Positions 26,679 to 36,198 are shown, counted from the stretch's first letter. The stretch is 64,000 nt of DNA from Methanobrevibacter sp. (GCA_017434555.1 JAFRFB010000055.1:1-64000); one strand, 5' to 3'. Program-made: numbers and translations. Notes: generated by a model from the sequence alone, not told the origin.

Positions 26679-27566
26679 TTGACTGAAATGTTTGAAGATA
26701 GGAGCTTCAAGAGACTAACGAGCAAATTTCCGATTCCTATGCTAAAATATTTGAGGGTTCAACATTTAATGGCTAAACCATATCCAACTAAAATTGAAGC
26801 AGGGGATGATACAAGGCAGTTTTTGGATTATGTTATTGAAATAGCAGAGAATAAATTGTTTGATTTGGAATTTCATAGTTCATTCTTGACAATTAATCAT
26901 TTAGGAAGATATGGTACGTATAAGATTAACTTAAGAATTGATTCCAAGAAATGTGTCTATCAATGTATACTTTGCACTGGAGATCCGGAAAAATCCAAAC
27001 GGAATCTCAAAATCAACGAAAATGAGGAAGTAAAATTAAATATAATTTTCACCCTTGAAGATGATGCGGATGAAAAAATAGAAATACTCGAAGAGATAAT
27101 AGATAATAATAAGAAATTAACCGATACCGATATTGAACTTATTTATTTAACTGTGGCACTATATATGAAAAGTAAATTAACCAAATCCGAATTGCTCTTG
27201 AAGATTGCAGATTTAACAAATAAAGTTGAAGGGTTAACAGAAGAGGAAATTCGTGAAATTAAGATTTTTCAGAAAGCTTTTATGAAAAAGTTCATTTCTG
27301 ATGATGATGAATTAAAAGGAGAAATAGATAAAATGATATCAATAAGCGAATTAGAATTGTTAAAAGAATTGTTCCCAGAAGAAACACGTATTTTGGTTGC
27401 AGGTGAGAAAGAAAAAGGAATAGAAGAAGGAATAGAAGCAGGAATAGAAGAAGGAATGGAAATCCGATCTGTTGAAATCGCTAAAAACATGAAGAACTTT
27501 GGCAATGATTATGAGTATATTTCAACAATAACTGGCCTTAGTTTGGAAGATATAGAAAAGTTATGA
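26679..27566 (+). CDS. Rpn-like / PD-(D/E)XK-related protein
   Basis: 295 residues with a TTG start. AAGGAGGT ends 7 bp upstream and no ATG is better placed. The N-terminal nuclease-like core is divergent (SFKRLTSKFPIPMLKYLR; KLFDLEFHSSFLTIN with an L-E-F-H strand; YQCILCTGD). Then come the helical middle typical of the family (LEEIIDNNKKLTDTDIELIYL) and a Gly/Glu repeat tract (GIEEGIEAGIEEGMEI). Family relatives are the genes at 14250, 17160 and 50174. The catalytic residues are not clearly conserved, so nuclease activity is doubtful. Confidence 0.55.
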   Translation: MTEMFEDRSFKRLTSKFPIPMLKYLRVQHLMAKPYPTKIEAGDDTRQFLDYVIEIAENKLFDLEFHSSFLTINHLGRYGTYKINLRIDSKKCVYQCILCTGDPEKSKRNLKINENEEVKLNIIFTLEDDADEKIEILEEIIDNNKKLTDTDIELIYLTVALYMKSKLTKSELLLKIADLTNKVEGLTEEEIREIKIFQKAFMKKFISDDDELKGEIDKMISISELELLKELFPEETRILVAGEKEKGIEEGIEAGIEEGMEIRSVEIAKNMKNFGNDYEYISTITGLSLEDIEKL

Positions 27567-27709
27567 TTATTTATAACTTTTCTTTTCATTAAATCCCTAA
27601 AACTACTAATTAATCATATAAAGCAATTTGCCTCTACTTTGAAAAGTAAATTTCTAGCTAGTTTTCTTGATTATACTATTAATCTGGATTAAAAAAGAGA
27701 ATAAGAAAA

Positions 27710-28222
27710 TTATACGAAAATAAATCGTATATTTCCTAATAAAATTTGAATAGGGACTTGAAATACGTTCATTCCATTTTTAGTCATTGCAGCATCCATT
27801 GCATCGCCCCTAGACATTGTTCCGGGAACGTTTTGATTGCCCGCATATCCATTGTATGCGTCGTTTGATCGGATTACGTCAATAATATCATCGCCGAATA
27901 TCGCCGCAGCGGCAGCATTGTTTACGCTCACAATAATATGGGGCGTATAATGGTATGTATATGTTATGATATCACGAACGGCACCATAAGGATCATCCGG
28001 ACTGTCTGCATGGACATTATGTAATGTTTGACCTTGTGCATTAAATGAACTTCCTGGATAAACCCATTCAAAGCCTGTAATTGAAAATTTTGCAGCCATA
28101 TCAACACCGCCAGCTTCTTCAGTATCTTCTGCGATTACTAAAACAGGACTAACGATTGTTGAAACAAGAAAGACAACAATAATTAATAAAATTGCTATAA
28201 ATACAATACCTATTTTTCTCAT
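27710..28222 (-). CDS. Hypothetical exported or membrane-anchored protein
   Basis: 170 residues. The N-terminal hydrophobic segment (about 4-30) ends VSTIVSPVLVIAED and may be an anchor or signal. The outer part has no family I recognise. It contains FEWVYPGSSFNAQGQTLHNVHAD, a beta-rich YTYHYTPHIIVSVN strand pair, and an Ala-rich AAAAAIFGDD turn. It is divergent from the adhesin at 28343, with 120 bp between starts that must hold both promoters. Confidence 0.6.
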   Translation of the reverse strand: MRKIGIVFIAILLIIVVFLVSTIVSPVLVIAEDTEEAGGVDMAAKFSITGFEWVYPGSSFNAQGQTLHNVHADSPDDPYGAVRDIITYTYHYTPHIIVSVNNAAAAAIFGDDIIDVIRSNDAYNGYAGNQNVPGTMSRGDAMDAAMTKNGMNVFQVPIQILLGNIRFIFV

Positions 28223-28342
28223 GATTTACTTTTATAATATTTTTAGATATTAATACTTTCACTTTTTTAATTATATTTATATATTATTCAATTCAAATTT
28301 TAATTATATGAAGAATTTTTAATAAGTTGTATCGGTGTTGAA

Positions 28343-30619
28343 ATGTTTTCAAAGAAATTTTTAATGGCCTTATCTGTTTTAGTAATATTTTTTTATGTAT
28401 TTGGTGCGGTAAGCGCATCCGATGATTTAAATGCAACTCAAATATCAACTTATGGGGATATTGTATATGAAACTCCTTTTGAAGAGGCAGAATTTAATCT
28501 TTCAGCTTCAGAATGTGCTTCATTTATTATTCAGGAGAATGATGAAACCATTTATGGATTCAGACAGGATTCTCCCATTAATGGTCATGGAGTAGAAATC
28601 AATGCCGTTGACTGGTATGGATACCATGTTTTAAAACAGGAAATTGACGACAATGATAATTATTTCTGCCATTGTATTGTCACTGAACATGGATGGGTCT
28701 TTGGTCAGGGCGGAAGCCAATACAATGACTCTAACAGGGCTATTGATCAGATTGCAGCTACAATGATTCAGACCAATAACATTGAAGCAAGTTATCTTGC
28801 ACAAATTAGCAAAATCCTTTCCAGGTATGGATATGGCCATTTTGTAATAAAGGCTCCTGACGGACGCTATGGAATTTCATTTGTTAACACCTATTGGACA
28901 GGTATTCTCGAGCAGGGACAATATCTGCTTGTTCCAAATTATTATTCCTATTATAATCGTGGAAACTATAAGAATTATAACTCAAATCCTGTTGAAGCGA
29001 TAATTTCATTATGTTCCCATGATTATTCAGGTTTAAACAGAAGAAATCTTTACATTTATGATTACAAGGCTAAGGAAACAGCTGATGGCGTCTTTTATGG
29101 TGCCGATGTTTATGTAACTAATGATAATGGCCGAAATGTCGGTTTAAATACTGCAGGAATTGTAACTCACTTTTTTTTTAAGGGACAGTATTTTCCTGCA
29201 TCATCAGTTCCTCAGATGCCGGGTAAAATATATGCAGGAACCCATATCTTTGATAGCCAGTTCTTTGGAGATTCTATAGAACTTCTTGTAGGCAAAAGTA
29301 GCGTTTTATTTGGTGATGAGTCTACATTATATTACAGAATTAAATATCTTTCCACTGCAAAAAGAATAGTATTCAGTTTAGGAGAAAATGTGGACTTTGT
29401 CAGTGGAATCAAATCTCACGGAAGCTTTTCTTATGATTCAGCTCAGCACAAATTGTACTGGGATACTCCTGCTGCAAGCGATAACAGGGATATTTTATTT
29501 ACAATAAAAGCAAATGCTAAAGGAAACTTTAATGTTTTAACATCCATTGAGGGAATGACCAAAACCCATAATTTCAATTATTATGTAACCGATTATGGAG
29601 CCCATTTATATGCCTCAGATGTAGAAAAATACGTTGGCGGTACACAAAGACTGACAGTATCCCTAAAGGATAACTACGGTGTTCCTTTGATTGGTGAGAC
29701 TGTAGGTATTTCAATCAACGGACAATACTATTACAGAACGATAGGTGATAACGGATATACGTCACTTGCCATTAATCTGGTTCCCGGTGAATATGATGCT
29801 GTAGTTGATTATGATGGCACTTTGGGGAAAAATCAGACTAATGTAAAGATTAAAGTCCTCGGAACAGTATTCGGTGAGGATATTGTAAAATATTATAAAA
29901 ACGGCACTCAATTTTCAGCATCATTTTTAGACGGCAACGGAAATGTATTGAAAAATTCAGATATTGAATTCAATATTAACGGAGTATTTTACACACGTAA
30001 AACCAATGAATACGGTGTGGCCAAGTTAAATATTAATTTGGAACCTGGAAAATATATTATAACTTCAATTAATAAATTAACCAATGATTTCTTTGCTAAT
30101 TCAATTGTTGTCAAGCCGGTTCTTGTTGAAAACACAGACCTTGTCAAGTATTACAGAAACAACAGTCAATACATGGTTAAAGTCCTTGACGGTGAAGGCA
30201 ATCCCTCAGCGGGCCAAAAGGTTACATTCAATATTAATGGAGTATTTTATACCCGTACCACTAATGAAAACGGCACAGCAAAGCTCAACATTAATCTGGA
30301 ACCTGGACAATATATCATAACCTCAACTTACAATGGAGCAAGCGTTTCAAATAAGATTAATGTTTTAACCCGGCTTGTTTCAAATGATTTGGAGATGAAT
30401 TATAAGGACGGAAGCGTATTTGAGGCTGTTGTTTTGGATGAGATTGGCAATCCTGCATCAGGTGAGAATTTAACGTTCAATATAAATGGCATATTTTACA
30501 ATCGTATAACCAAAAGCGATGGTATGGCCAGATTAAACATTAATTTAATGCCGGGAGAATACATTATCACTTCATATTGGAATAATTACGTCAAATCAAA
30601 TACTATAAAAATTAATTGA
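28343..30619 (+). CDS. Adhesin-like protein: unusual N-terminal domain (Ntn-hydrolase-like?) plus four Ig-like repeats
   Basis: 758 residues. Signal peptide 1-26. Residues about 50-320 form a globular domain beginning ECASFIIQENDETIYGFRQDSP, with GHFVIKAPDGRYGISF further on. The Cys followed by a strand and G-(F/R)-x-x-D recalls Ntn hydrolases of the acyltransferase/choloylglycine-hydrolase type (peptidase C45-like), but this is motif resemblance only. A beta-sandwich (about 325-415) follows, then four Ig-like repeats near 422, 510, 596 and 680. Exported to the cell surface. If the Cys is a nucleophile, this would be a surface amidase on an adhesin stalk. ATG follows GGTGTTGAA. Confidence 0.75.
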   Translation: MFSKKFLMALSVLVIFFYVFGAVSASDDLNATQISTYGDIVYETPFEEAEFNLSASECASFIIQENDETIYGFRQDSPINGHGVEINAVDWYGYHVLKQEIDDNDNYFCHCIVTEHGWVFGQGGSQYNDSNRAIDQIAATMIQTNNIEASYLAQISKILSRYGYGHFVIKAPDGRYGISFVNTYWTGILEQGQYLLVPNYYSYYNRGNYKNYNSNPVEAIISLCSHDYSGLNRRNLYIYDYKAKETADGVFYGADVYVTNDNGRNVGLNTAGIVTHFFFKGQYFPASSVPQMPGKIYAGTHIFDSQFFGDSIELLVGKSSVLFGDESTLYYRIKYLSTAKRIVFSLGENVDFVSGIKSHGSFSYDSAQHKLYWDTPAASDNRDILFTIKANAKGNFNVLTSIEGMTKTHNFNYYVTDYGAHLYASDVEKYVGGTQRLTVSLKDNYGVPLIGETVGISINGQYYYRTIGDNGYTSLAINLVPGEYDAVVDYDGTLGKNQTNVKIKVLGTVFGEDIVKYYKNGTQFSASFLDGNGNVLKNSDIEFNINGVFYTRKTNEYGVAKLNINLEPGKYIITSINKLTNDFFANSIVVKPVLVENTDLVKYYRNNSQYMVKVLDGEGNPSAGQKVTFNINGVFYTRTTNENGTAKLNINLEPGQYIITSTYNGASVSNKINVLTRLVSNDLEMNYKDGSVFEAVVLDEIGNPASGENLTFNINGIFYNRITKSDGMARLNINLMPGEYIITSYWNNYVKSNTIKIN

Positions 30620-30685
30620 AAAAGTATTTGAATTTGATTATCATATATTCTAAATCAGGAAAAAGGTAAAAATAACTGTTCTTAA

Positions 30686-30981
30686 AACCACGCTGCAGAA
30701 GATCTTGCAGCAGAAATGGTGTTGAAGGATTATCAACCTGTCCTCTGATGTGTGAGGGAGAAGTCTATCATGCTGATTACGCCAAACCTGAAGATTCTGT
30801 GATGATGCAAAAAGGAATATATCAATATGTTTTTGCTCTGGCTCATGGAGTTAGCGATATCTGGTATTATGAAGACTGGATTAAGACTCCGGGAGTTGCA
30901 ATTGTATCCTGCAATGACGGTTTAAGACCAGTTATAATGAAGCTTGAGGCAACCGATATGGACTCTCTTGGTGATGATTGA
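30686..30981 (+). pseudogene. Truncated, frameshifted gene remnant of unknown family
   Basis: A protein-like stretch NHAAEDLAAEMVLKDYQPVL runs into a stop at 30746. One base out of phase it continues from 30748 as MCEGEVYHADYAKPED...GVAIVSCNDGLRPVIMKLEATD to the stop at 30981. The 77-codon ATG frame has no SD and starts mid-domain. I do not recognise the family. A full gene is likely elsewhere in the genome. Confidence 0.5.
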
Positions 30982-31201
30982 ACTTAATTTTTCTTATTTT
31001 TTTAATTTAAAGCTTAAATTCACTTATTTTTAATGTAAGTAAGTACTTGCATTCGAAAAGCTTTAAATATAATTTATTATATAATATTATTTAAATTAAA
31101 AGGATATAAATCTTTTAATTCTTTACTCATCATGTGTGAGGCTTTTAATATTTTCACTTTGAAAATATTTATTTCCACACATTATAAAAAGGGGGATAAT
31201 T

Positions 31202-31474
31202 ATGAATATTAAAACAATTTTAGTCTTAATCGTTTTGGCAAGTATATTGTCATTTTCTATAGTTTCCGCATATGAAAATGTTGAAAATAATTCAAATGGT
31301 ATCAATGACGGAGGAATTTCTTCTGTTTCTTCTTCTTCTCATGAAATTCTTCATAAACTCCATAATACATATAGTCATGGACCAAACTCCAATGAAAATA
31401 ATGAAACTCATGATATCAATTCTCCACAAGATCTTATTGTTATGGGATACTTATTTGAATTTGATTTAATCTAA
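31202..31474 (+). CDS. Small secreted Ser/His/Asn-rich protein
   Basis: 90 residues. Signal peptide 1-23 (IKTILVLIVLASILSFSIVSA), then a low-complexity mature part with SSVSSSSHEILHKLHNTYSHG and repeated Asn/Glu, with several His. ATG follows AAAAGGGGGATAATT, a good ribosome site. Family not recognised; possibly a small wall-associated or metal-binding peptide. Convergent with the CAT-like gene, 7 bp between stops. Confidence 0.65.
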   Translation: MNIKTILVLIVLASILSFSIVSAYENVENNSNGINDGGISSVSSSSHEILHKLHNTYSHGPNSNENNETHDINSPQDLIVMGYLFEFDLI

Positions 31475-31481
31475 ATTATTT

Positions 31482-32105
31482 TTAAAAGTTATTAAACTCC
31501 TTTTGGATGTTTTCAAAAAAGTAAGATAAATCTCGGCCATGAACAAAAATGTGACTGACGGTTATGGAAACGCTCATTTCATAATCGTCACTTACTTTTC
31601 CCCAAGTTATTAAGGGCTGGATTTGGCGTCCGTTCAATGTGCATGAAGTAATGGAGTCAAAATCAAACCATGGGATGCAGGAAAAGTTTGCTATATTAGT
31701 AAAGTCTCTTTTTTCCATTTCCAATTCAAAACCCTTATTTTCACCGTCAAGTATTTCACCGGATAACTCCCGAACATAATCGTGCCATTCAAAAATGTCT
31801 TCAAATTCCTGTGGTGTTTTAACTCTCATTTCACGATATAAATTTAATTCATCATTCATAATTGGACTTACACCTTCAAGATAGTCGTATTCTACAGCTT
31901 CATCATTAATTATTCTTTTTTTTAAATTAGGCACAGAATTTACGCCGTTCATTAAACAGCCAAGGCTCATTATAAAGAAAGAGTAGTCATTTTTTTTACA
32001 GAATTTCCATAGCTTTTCAACATTGATTCTGGCTGACATCATGTATCTTGATGATTGAAAATCAATAAATGGGTTATTTTTCAAGTCAAAATCTATTTTT
32101 TTCAT
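31482..32105 (-). CDS. Chloramphenicol acetyltransferase-like acyltransferase
   Basis: 207 residues, the normal CAT monomer length. NNPFIDFQSSRYMMSARINVEKLWKF at the N-terminus and the middle NIANFSCIPWFDFDSITSC match CatA-type proteins. The active-site motif HHxVCDGxH appears as VSHIFVHGRDL: the catalytic His is kept but the structural Asp (D199 in CAT) is His and the second His is replaced. It probably acts as an acetyl-CoA-dependent acyltransferase on another substrate; drug resistance should not be assumed. Its own promoter lies in 32106-32182, shared with the divergent oxidoreductase. Confidence 0.8.
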   Translation of the reverse strand: MKKIDFDLKNNPFIDFQSSRYMMSARINVEKLWKFCKKNDYSFFIMSLGCLMNGVNSVPNLKKRIINDEAVEYDYLEGVSPIMNDELNLYREMRVKTPQEFEDIFEWHDYVRELSGEILDGENKGFELEMEKRDFTNIANFSCIPWFDFDSITSCTLNGRQIQPLITWGKVSDDYEMSVSITVSHIFVHGRDLSYFFENIQKEFNNF

Positions 32106-32182
32106 ATTAAAACCTTAGTTATTTATAGTATTTATTAATATATTAAATATTGTTAAATAATTATATTATAGGTTTTGTTAAA

Positions 32183-33514
32183 ATGAAAGTCGTGATTGTT
32201 GGCGGAGGAGCTGGAGGAATATCCACAGCTTCTAATCTCCGTAAAATAGACAAAGATTGTGAAATTATAGTTCTTACCAGAGACGAAAAGGTCGCATACT
32301 CTCCATGTGCGATTCCTTATGTTTTGTCTGGAACAATCAAATCCTTTGATGACATTGTAATGAGAACTACTGAAGACTACAAGAAAAAAGGCATTGATGT
32401 AATAACTGAAGTTGAAGTAACGGCTGTTGACAGTGAGAAAAAAACAGTTACATATGAATCCAAATCCAAAGAGAAAACTATAAAATATGATAAACTTGTT
32501 TTGGCTACCGGAGGAAAACCGTTTGTACCTCCAATGGATGGTGTGGATTTGGATGGTGTTTATCAGATTAGAACTATCGAAGACGGTATTAAAGTTCAGG
32601 AAGCAATGAAAGATGCCAAAAGCGCAATCGTTACCGGTGCAGGTTTGATTGGTATTGAAATTGCATTTGCATTAAAGAAACAGGGTTTGAATGTTACCTT
32701 AAGTGAAATGATGCCTCAAATCGTACCAAGATCTCTTGATAAGGACATGTCAGACATTTTAGTTGAATATCTTGAAAGTGAAGGAATCAACGTTGTTTTA
32801 GGTAAACCAATCACTAAATTAATCGGTGATAAAAAAGTTGAAAAGGCATGTTTTGATGATGAAGAGCTTGTTGATGCAGACATGGTTATTTTAGCTACAG
32901 GTGTTAGAGCAGAATTGGATTTAGCTAGAATGGCAGGCTGTGAAATAGGAAGATGGGCTATCATTACCAACAGACACATGGAAACTTCTGTTGAAGATGT
33001 TTATGCTGTCGGTGACTGTGTTGAATCCAAAGACTTAATTTTAGGATCAAACACTATCAGTCAATTGGGTACTACTGCTGTGCGCCAGTCCAAAGCTGTA
33101 GCACGTACAATCTGCGGATGGAGATCAAACTTCAATCCGGTTCTTAATTCAATGGTATCAAAAGTTGGAAATCTTGAATTTGGAGCAGTTGGATACACAT
33201 CAAGTTTTGCACAGCAAAACAGAATCAGGCCAATCGTTCAAAAAATAGAAGCGCTTACAAGAGCACGTTATTATCCGAATGCAAAACCTATGGATATCAA
33301 AGTTATTTGTGACAGTGAAGGAAGAATTATAGGATGTCAAATAATAGCTGAAGAAAGAGTGGCAGAAAGAATAGATACAATGACACTGGCTATTACTGAA
33401 GGTTTAACCTGTTTTGAGTTAAGTAATATGGAATTTGCATATGCACCTCCAGTATCAATGGTAACAGATCCTTTAATTCTTGCAGTTGAAGAAGTAAGTA
33501 AAAAATTCAGTTAG
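32183..33514 (+). CDS. FAD-dependent pyridine nucleotide-disulfide oxidoreductase (NADH oxidase / CoA-disulfide reductase type)
   Basis: 443 residues from ATG 32183. Dinucleotide folds lie at 3-30 (VVIVGGGAGGISTA) and about 153-180 (AIVTGAGLIGIEIAFALKK). The single redox cysteine of this subfamily is in YSPCAIPYVLSG (about Cys45). The FAD motif VYAVGDCVESKD and a C-terminal dimerisation domain are present. Members reduce CoA disulfide, polysulfide or O2. It is followed after 14 bp by an Mrp/NBP35 gene, so the two are co-transcribed and may serve redox or Fe-S homeostasis in an oxygen-sensitive cell. Confidence 0.9.
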   Translation: MKVVIVGGGAGGISTASNLRKIDKDCEIIVLTRDEKVAYSPCAIPYVLSGTIKSFDDIVMRTTEDYKKKGIDVITEVEVTAVDSEKKTVTYESKSKEKTIKYDKLVLATGGKPFVPPMDGVDLDGVYQIRTIEDGIKVQEAMKDAKSAIVTGAGLIGIEIAFALKKQGLNVTLSEMMPQIVPRSLDKDMSDILVEYLESEGINVVLGKPITKLIGDKKVEKACFDDEELVDADMVILATGVRAELDLARMAGCEIGRWAIITNRHMETSVEDVYAVGDCVESKDLILGSNTISQLGTTAVRQSKAVARTICGWRSNFNPVLNSMVSKVGNLEFGAVGYTSSFAQQNRIRPIVQKIEALTRARYYPNAKPMDIKVICDSEGRIIGCQIIAEERVAERIDTMTLAITEGLTCFELSNMEFAYAPPVSMVTDPLILAVEEVSKKFS

Positions 33515-33528
33515 ATAGGAGGTATAAT

Positions 33529-34416
33529 ATGGCAGATAATCAACATCAAGGTCATGGCCACGGTCATGGTCACGGGGGTCAAATGACTCCTGAACAACAG
33601 AAGCAAATGATTGAACAGGAAATAAAATTAGCAAGAAATTTAGGTCAAATCAAATATAAAATAGCTGTTATGAGTGGAAAAGGAGGAGTTGGAAAATCTA
33701 CAGTGGCTGCTAACCTTGCAGAAACTTTCCAGAAATTGGGATTCTCCACAGGTATTTTAGATGCTGATATTCACGGACCGAACATTCCAAAAATGTTAGG
33801 TCTTGAAGGTGCAGATTTATTCATTAACGAAAACCGCAATATGGTTCCAGTTGAAGCACCAAGCGGTTTAAAAGTAATGTCAATGGCATTCATGCTTGAA
33901 AGTATAGACACTCCGATTATTTGGAGAGGACCTCAAAAATCAGGTTCCATTAAACAGCTTATTGCAGAAGTGGAATGGGGACCATTGGATGTTTTAATTA
34001 TTGATAACCCGCCTGGAACCGGAGATGAACCGTTAACAGTTTTACAGACTATTCCTAATACCGATGCAGTAATCATGGTAACAACACCTAATGTAGTGTC
34101 ACAGGAAGACGTTTTAAAATGTGTAAAAATGGTTAACATGTTGAATGTGGAAAATATAGGCCTTATTGAGAATATGGCATATTACATTTGTCCGCATTGT
34201 GGTGAAAAATTAGCTATTTTCGGTGAAGGCGATGGTGAAGCATTCTCTGAAGAGATGGAAATCGAATATCTCGGAGATTTACCGTTAACCGAAAAAGTAA
34301 GTGACTCACCGAATCAGGATGGTGTTGTATCAACAATTGACCCTGATGGTGAAGTTTCAAAAAGATTTGAAGATATCGTCGGTAAAATTAAAGAAGAATT
34401 TCTTAAAGAAGAGTAA
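33529..34416 (+). CDS. Mrp/NBP35-family iron-sulfur cluster carrier ATPase
   Basis: 295 residues. The deviant Walker A MSGKGGVGKSTVAANLA (about 43-59) classes it with MRP/ApbC/NBP35 P-loop ATPases. CPHCGEKLAIFG (about 222-233) provides the CxxC pair that holds a bridging [4Fe-4S] cluster at the dimer interface for transfer to apoproteins. The N-terminus is unusual: QHQGHGHGHGHGGQ (residues 4-17), a His/Gly tail with metal-binding potential. TAGGAGGTATAAT directly precedes the ATG. It is the second gene of the operon with the FAD oxidoreductase. Its last 14 bp overlap the convergent SseB-like gene. Confidence 0.93.
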   Translation: MADNQHQGHGHGHGHGGQMTPEQQKQMIEQEIKLARNLGQIKYKIAVMSGKGGVGKSTVAANLAETFQKLGFSTGILDADIHGPNIPKMLGLEGADLFINENRNMVPVEAPSGLKVMSMAFMLESIDTPIIWRGPQKSGSIKQLIAEVEWGPLDVLIIDNPPGTGDEPLTVLQTIPNTDAVIMVTTPNVVSQEDVLKCVKMVNMLNVENIGLIENMAYYICPHCGEKLAIFGEGDGEAFSEEMEIEYLGDLPLTEKVSDSPNQDGVVSTIDPDGEVSKRFEDIVGKIKEEFLKEE

Positions 34417-34777
34417 TATAGCTGACGCTGGCTATATTGATTAGATATCCTAAGCAGTTAGGATCATCTATTTTTTCTATTTTTTTAATCATATAATCCT
34501 TGTTTTCACTCATATCATTTAAATCATAGTATTCCATTCCACGTTCATACTCGAGTAAATCAGTAAATATTGGAATAACGTATTCTCCGTCATTTCCGTA
34601 TGGAATTGTAAAAAATTCATCATTTTCACTTGATATGATAAAGATATTTTCATTTAAATAATCCTTAATCTCTTCATCTGTTTTTTCAATCATTTTCTGG
34701 TTATTGTTTTCCCCGTGAAGGTAAATCATATTGATTAATTGCTTTAATTCAGGGTGTTTTAGCTCTTCAATTTTCAT
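34403..34777 (-). CDS. SseB-like protein
   Basis: 124 residues. The middle part IIKDYLNENIFIISSENDEFFTIPYGNDGEYVIPIFTDLLEYERGMEYYDL has the SseB-fold signature: a strand read as 'VIPIFTD', then a helix beginning E-x-x-x-G. Three relatives lie at 36738-37938. SseB-type domains are known from bacteria without a clear enzymatic role; in Methanobrevibacter the family is expanded. Cytoplasmic, acidic. The gene overlaps the end of the Mrp gene by 14 bp on the opposite strand. Confidence 0.65.
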   Translation of the reverse strand: MKIEELKHPELKQLINMIYLHGENNNQKMIEKTDEEIKDYLNENIFIISSENDEFFTIPYGNDGEYVIPIFTDLLEYERGMEYYDLNDMSENKDYMIKKIEKIDDPNCLGYLINIASVSYITLL

Positions 34778-35032
34778 TGTTAATATTTTTGATTTAATAT
34801 TATTTAGTTATATCTAAAAGCATACTTATGAGTGGGAACAATTTTTACTTCTTGGGACAATTTTTACCACCTAAAGCAATTTTTATCACTTGCTTCAACA
34901 AAGTATTTAATCTATGATGTTTATTAATTCCATTAATGGAACAATTGTGGGTTTAAGATTTGATAGAAATTATAATTTTAAAATTTATATCAAATTATTA
35001 AAAACAGATATGATGTAAATATGGGTGGTTTA

Positions 35033-35299
35033 ATGATAATTAATCTAAAAGAAGAAATAGGTCCTAATTTATTTGTTCGATTAGATGCAGAAAAGTTATT
35101 TAAACGATTAAAAGAATATTCTACTGATATAACAATGGATTTTTCAGGTATTGAGTTTATTAATCGCAGTTTCGCTCAAGAGTATCTAAACCGTAAATTC
35201 AGTGTTGATTATGAGATTGAAGAGATAAATCTTCCTGATGTTGTTAAAAATATGTTTATTGTTATTCTTGAATGGAATGGCTATGATATGAGATATTAG
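35033..35299 (+). CDS. STAS-like DUF4325 protein
   Basis: 88 residues from ATG 35033 (GGTGGTTTA precedes it; an in-frame ATG at 35021 is weaker). The core [24 protein letters not shown] is the diagnostic strand-helix of STAS-like DUF4325 domains (D-F-x-G-V-x-x-(I/V)-x-x-S-F). Such proteins often pair with a GHKL ATPase, but none is adjacent here. A regulatory or protein-interaction role is inferred. Convergent with msrAB with a 4-bp TTAG stop overlap. Confidence 0.75.
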   Translation: MIINLKEEIGPNLFVRLDAEKLFKRLKEYSTDITMDFSGIEFINRSFAQEYLNRKFSVDYEIEEINLPDVVKNMFIVILEWNGYDMRY

Positions 35300-36198
35300 T
35301 CAAATAGACTAAGATATTCTTCATATCCTTCTTTTTTTAAATCTTTTTTGGCAATAAACCTTAATGCGGCTGAATTGATGCAGTATCTTTTTCCGTCGGG
35401 TCCGTCATTGAATTCATGACCAAGGTGTGAGTTTGCGGATTTGCTTCTCACTTCGGTTCTTACCATCCCGTGGCTGAAGTCTCTGTGCTTTATTATTGCA
35501 TCGTCACTTGCAGGTTTTGAAAATGCCGGCCATCCGCATCCTGAGTCAAACTTGTCTTTTGAAGTGAAGAGAACTTCGCCATCTACAACGTCTACATATA
35601 TTCCATCTTCAAAAAAGTCATCATATTTTCCACTATATGGTGCTTCTGTTAAAGCAAGCTGTGTTATTTGATACTCTTCAGGGGTCAAGTGGTCGAATTC
35701 TTCATCATCTATTTGATTTAAATCAACATGACAATAACCCTGCGGATTCTTTTCAAGGTATTTCTGATGATAGTTTTCTGCATGGTAGAATCCATGGATT
35801 TCATGAGCTTCAACGACAATTTTTCTATCTGCTTCTTTTTGCTTTTTGTTTAGAAATTTTACAACAGTACTTCGCTGTGACGGCTCCTGCCAGTAGATTC
35901 CGGTTTTGTATTGAGTTCCAATGTCATTTCCCTGTCTGTTCAGACTGAAGGGGTCAATTATTTTAAAATATTCTTCCAGAATTTCTTCAAGGGAAATGAT
36001 TTCTGGATTGTAGGTTAATTTAACGCATTCGCTGTGGCCGGTTCTGCCTGTACAAACACTTTCATATGTAGGATCATGTGTACGGCCGTTGGCATAGCCC
36101 ACTTCTGTTTGATTAACTCCTTTAAGCCTTGAAAGGTAAGCTTCAACGCCCCAAAAGCAACCGCCAGATAAATAAATAACTTGTTGAGTTTTATACAT
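35296..36198 (-). CDS. msrAB: Bifunctional peptide methionine sulfoxide reductase MsrA/MsrB
   Basis: 300 residues. The MsrA domain (1-160) has the catalytic Cys14 in [11 protein letters not shown] and reduces Met-S-sulfoxide. The MsrB domain (about 165-290) has [28 protein letters not shown] and the catalytic Cys273 in [12 protein letters not shown], reducing the R form. The structural CxxC zinc pairs of many MsrB proteins are not evident. The fusion order A-B is common in bacteria, and this looks like an inherited bacterial-type gene. No signal peptide, so cytoplasmic. It repairs oxidised methionines, in keeping with the rubrerythrins here. Confidence 0.95.
   Translation of the reverse strand: MYKTQQVIYLSGGCFWGVEAYLSRLKGVNQTEVGYANGRTHDPTYESVCTGRTGHSECVKLTYNPEIISLEEILEEYFKIIDPFSLNRQGNDIGTQYKTGIYWQEPSQRSTVVKFLNKKQKEADRKIVVEAHEIHGFYHAENYHQKYLEKNPQGYCHVDLNQIDDEEFDHLTPEEYQITQLALTEAPYSGKYDDFFEDGIYVDVVDGEVLFTSKDKFDSGCGWPAFSKPASDDAIIKHRDFSHGMVRTEVRSKSANSHLGHEFNDGPDGKRYCINSAALRFIAKKDLKKEGYEEYLSLFD

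Noticed and set aside
30743-30750. In-frame TGA read as selenocysteine or other recoding
   Set aside because: The two protein segments are in different frames, so this is a frameshift; no recoding hairpin is visible.
31482-32105. Chloramphenicol resistance gene
   Set aside because: The fold matches CAT, but the active-site loop differs (D199 position is His); resistance cannot be claimed.
34415-34438. Hairpin AATATAGC/GCTATATT as terminator of the Mrp operon
   Set aside because: A good stem, but no U-run on either strand, and it lies within the convergent SseB-like coding sequence.
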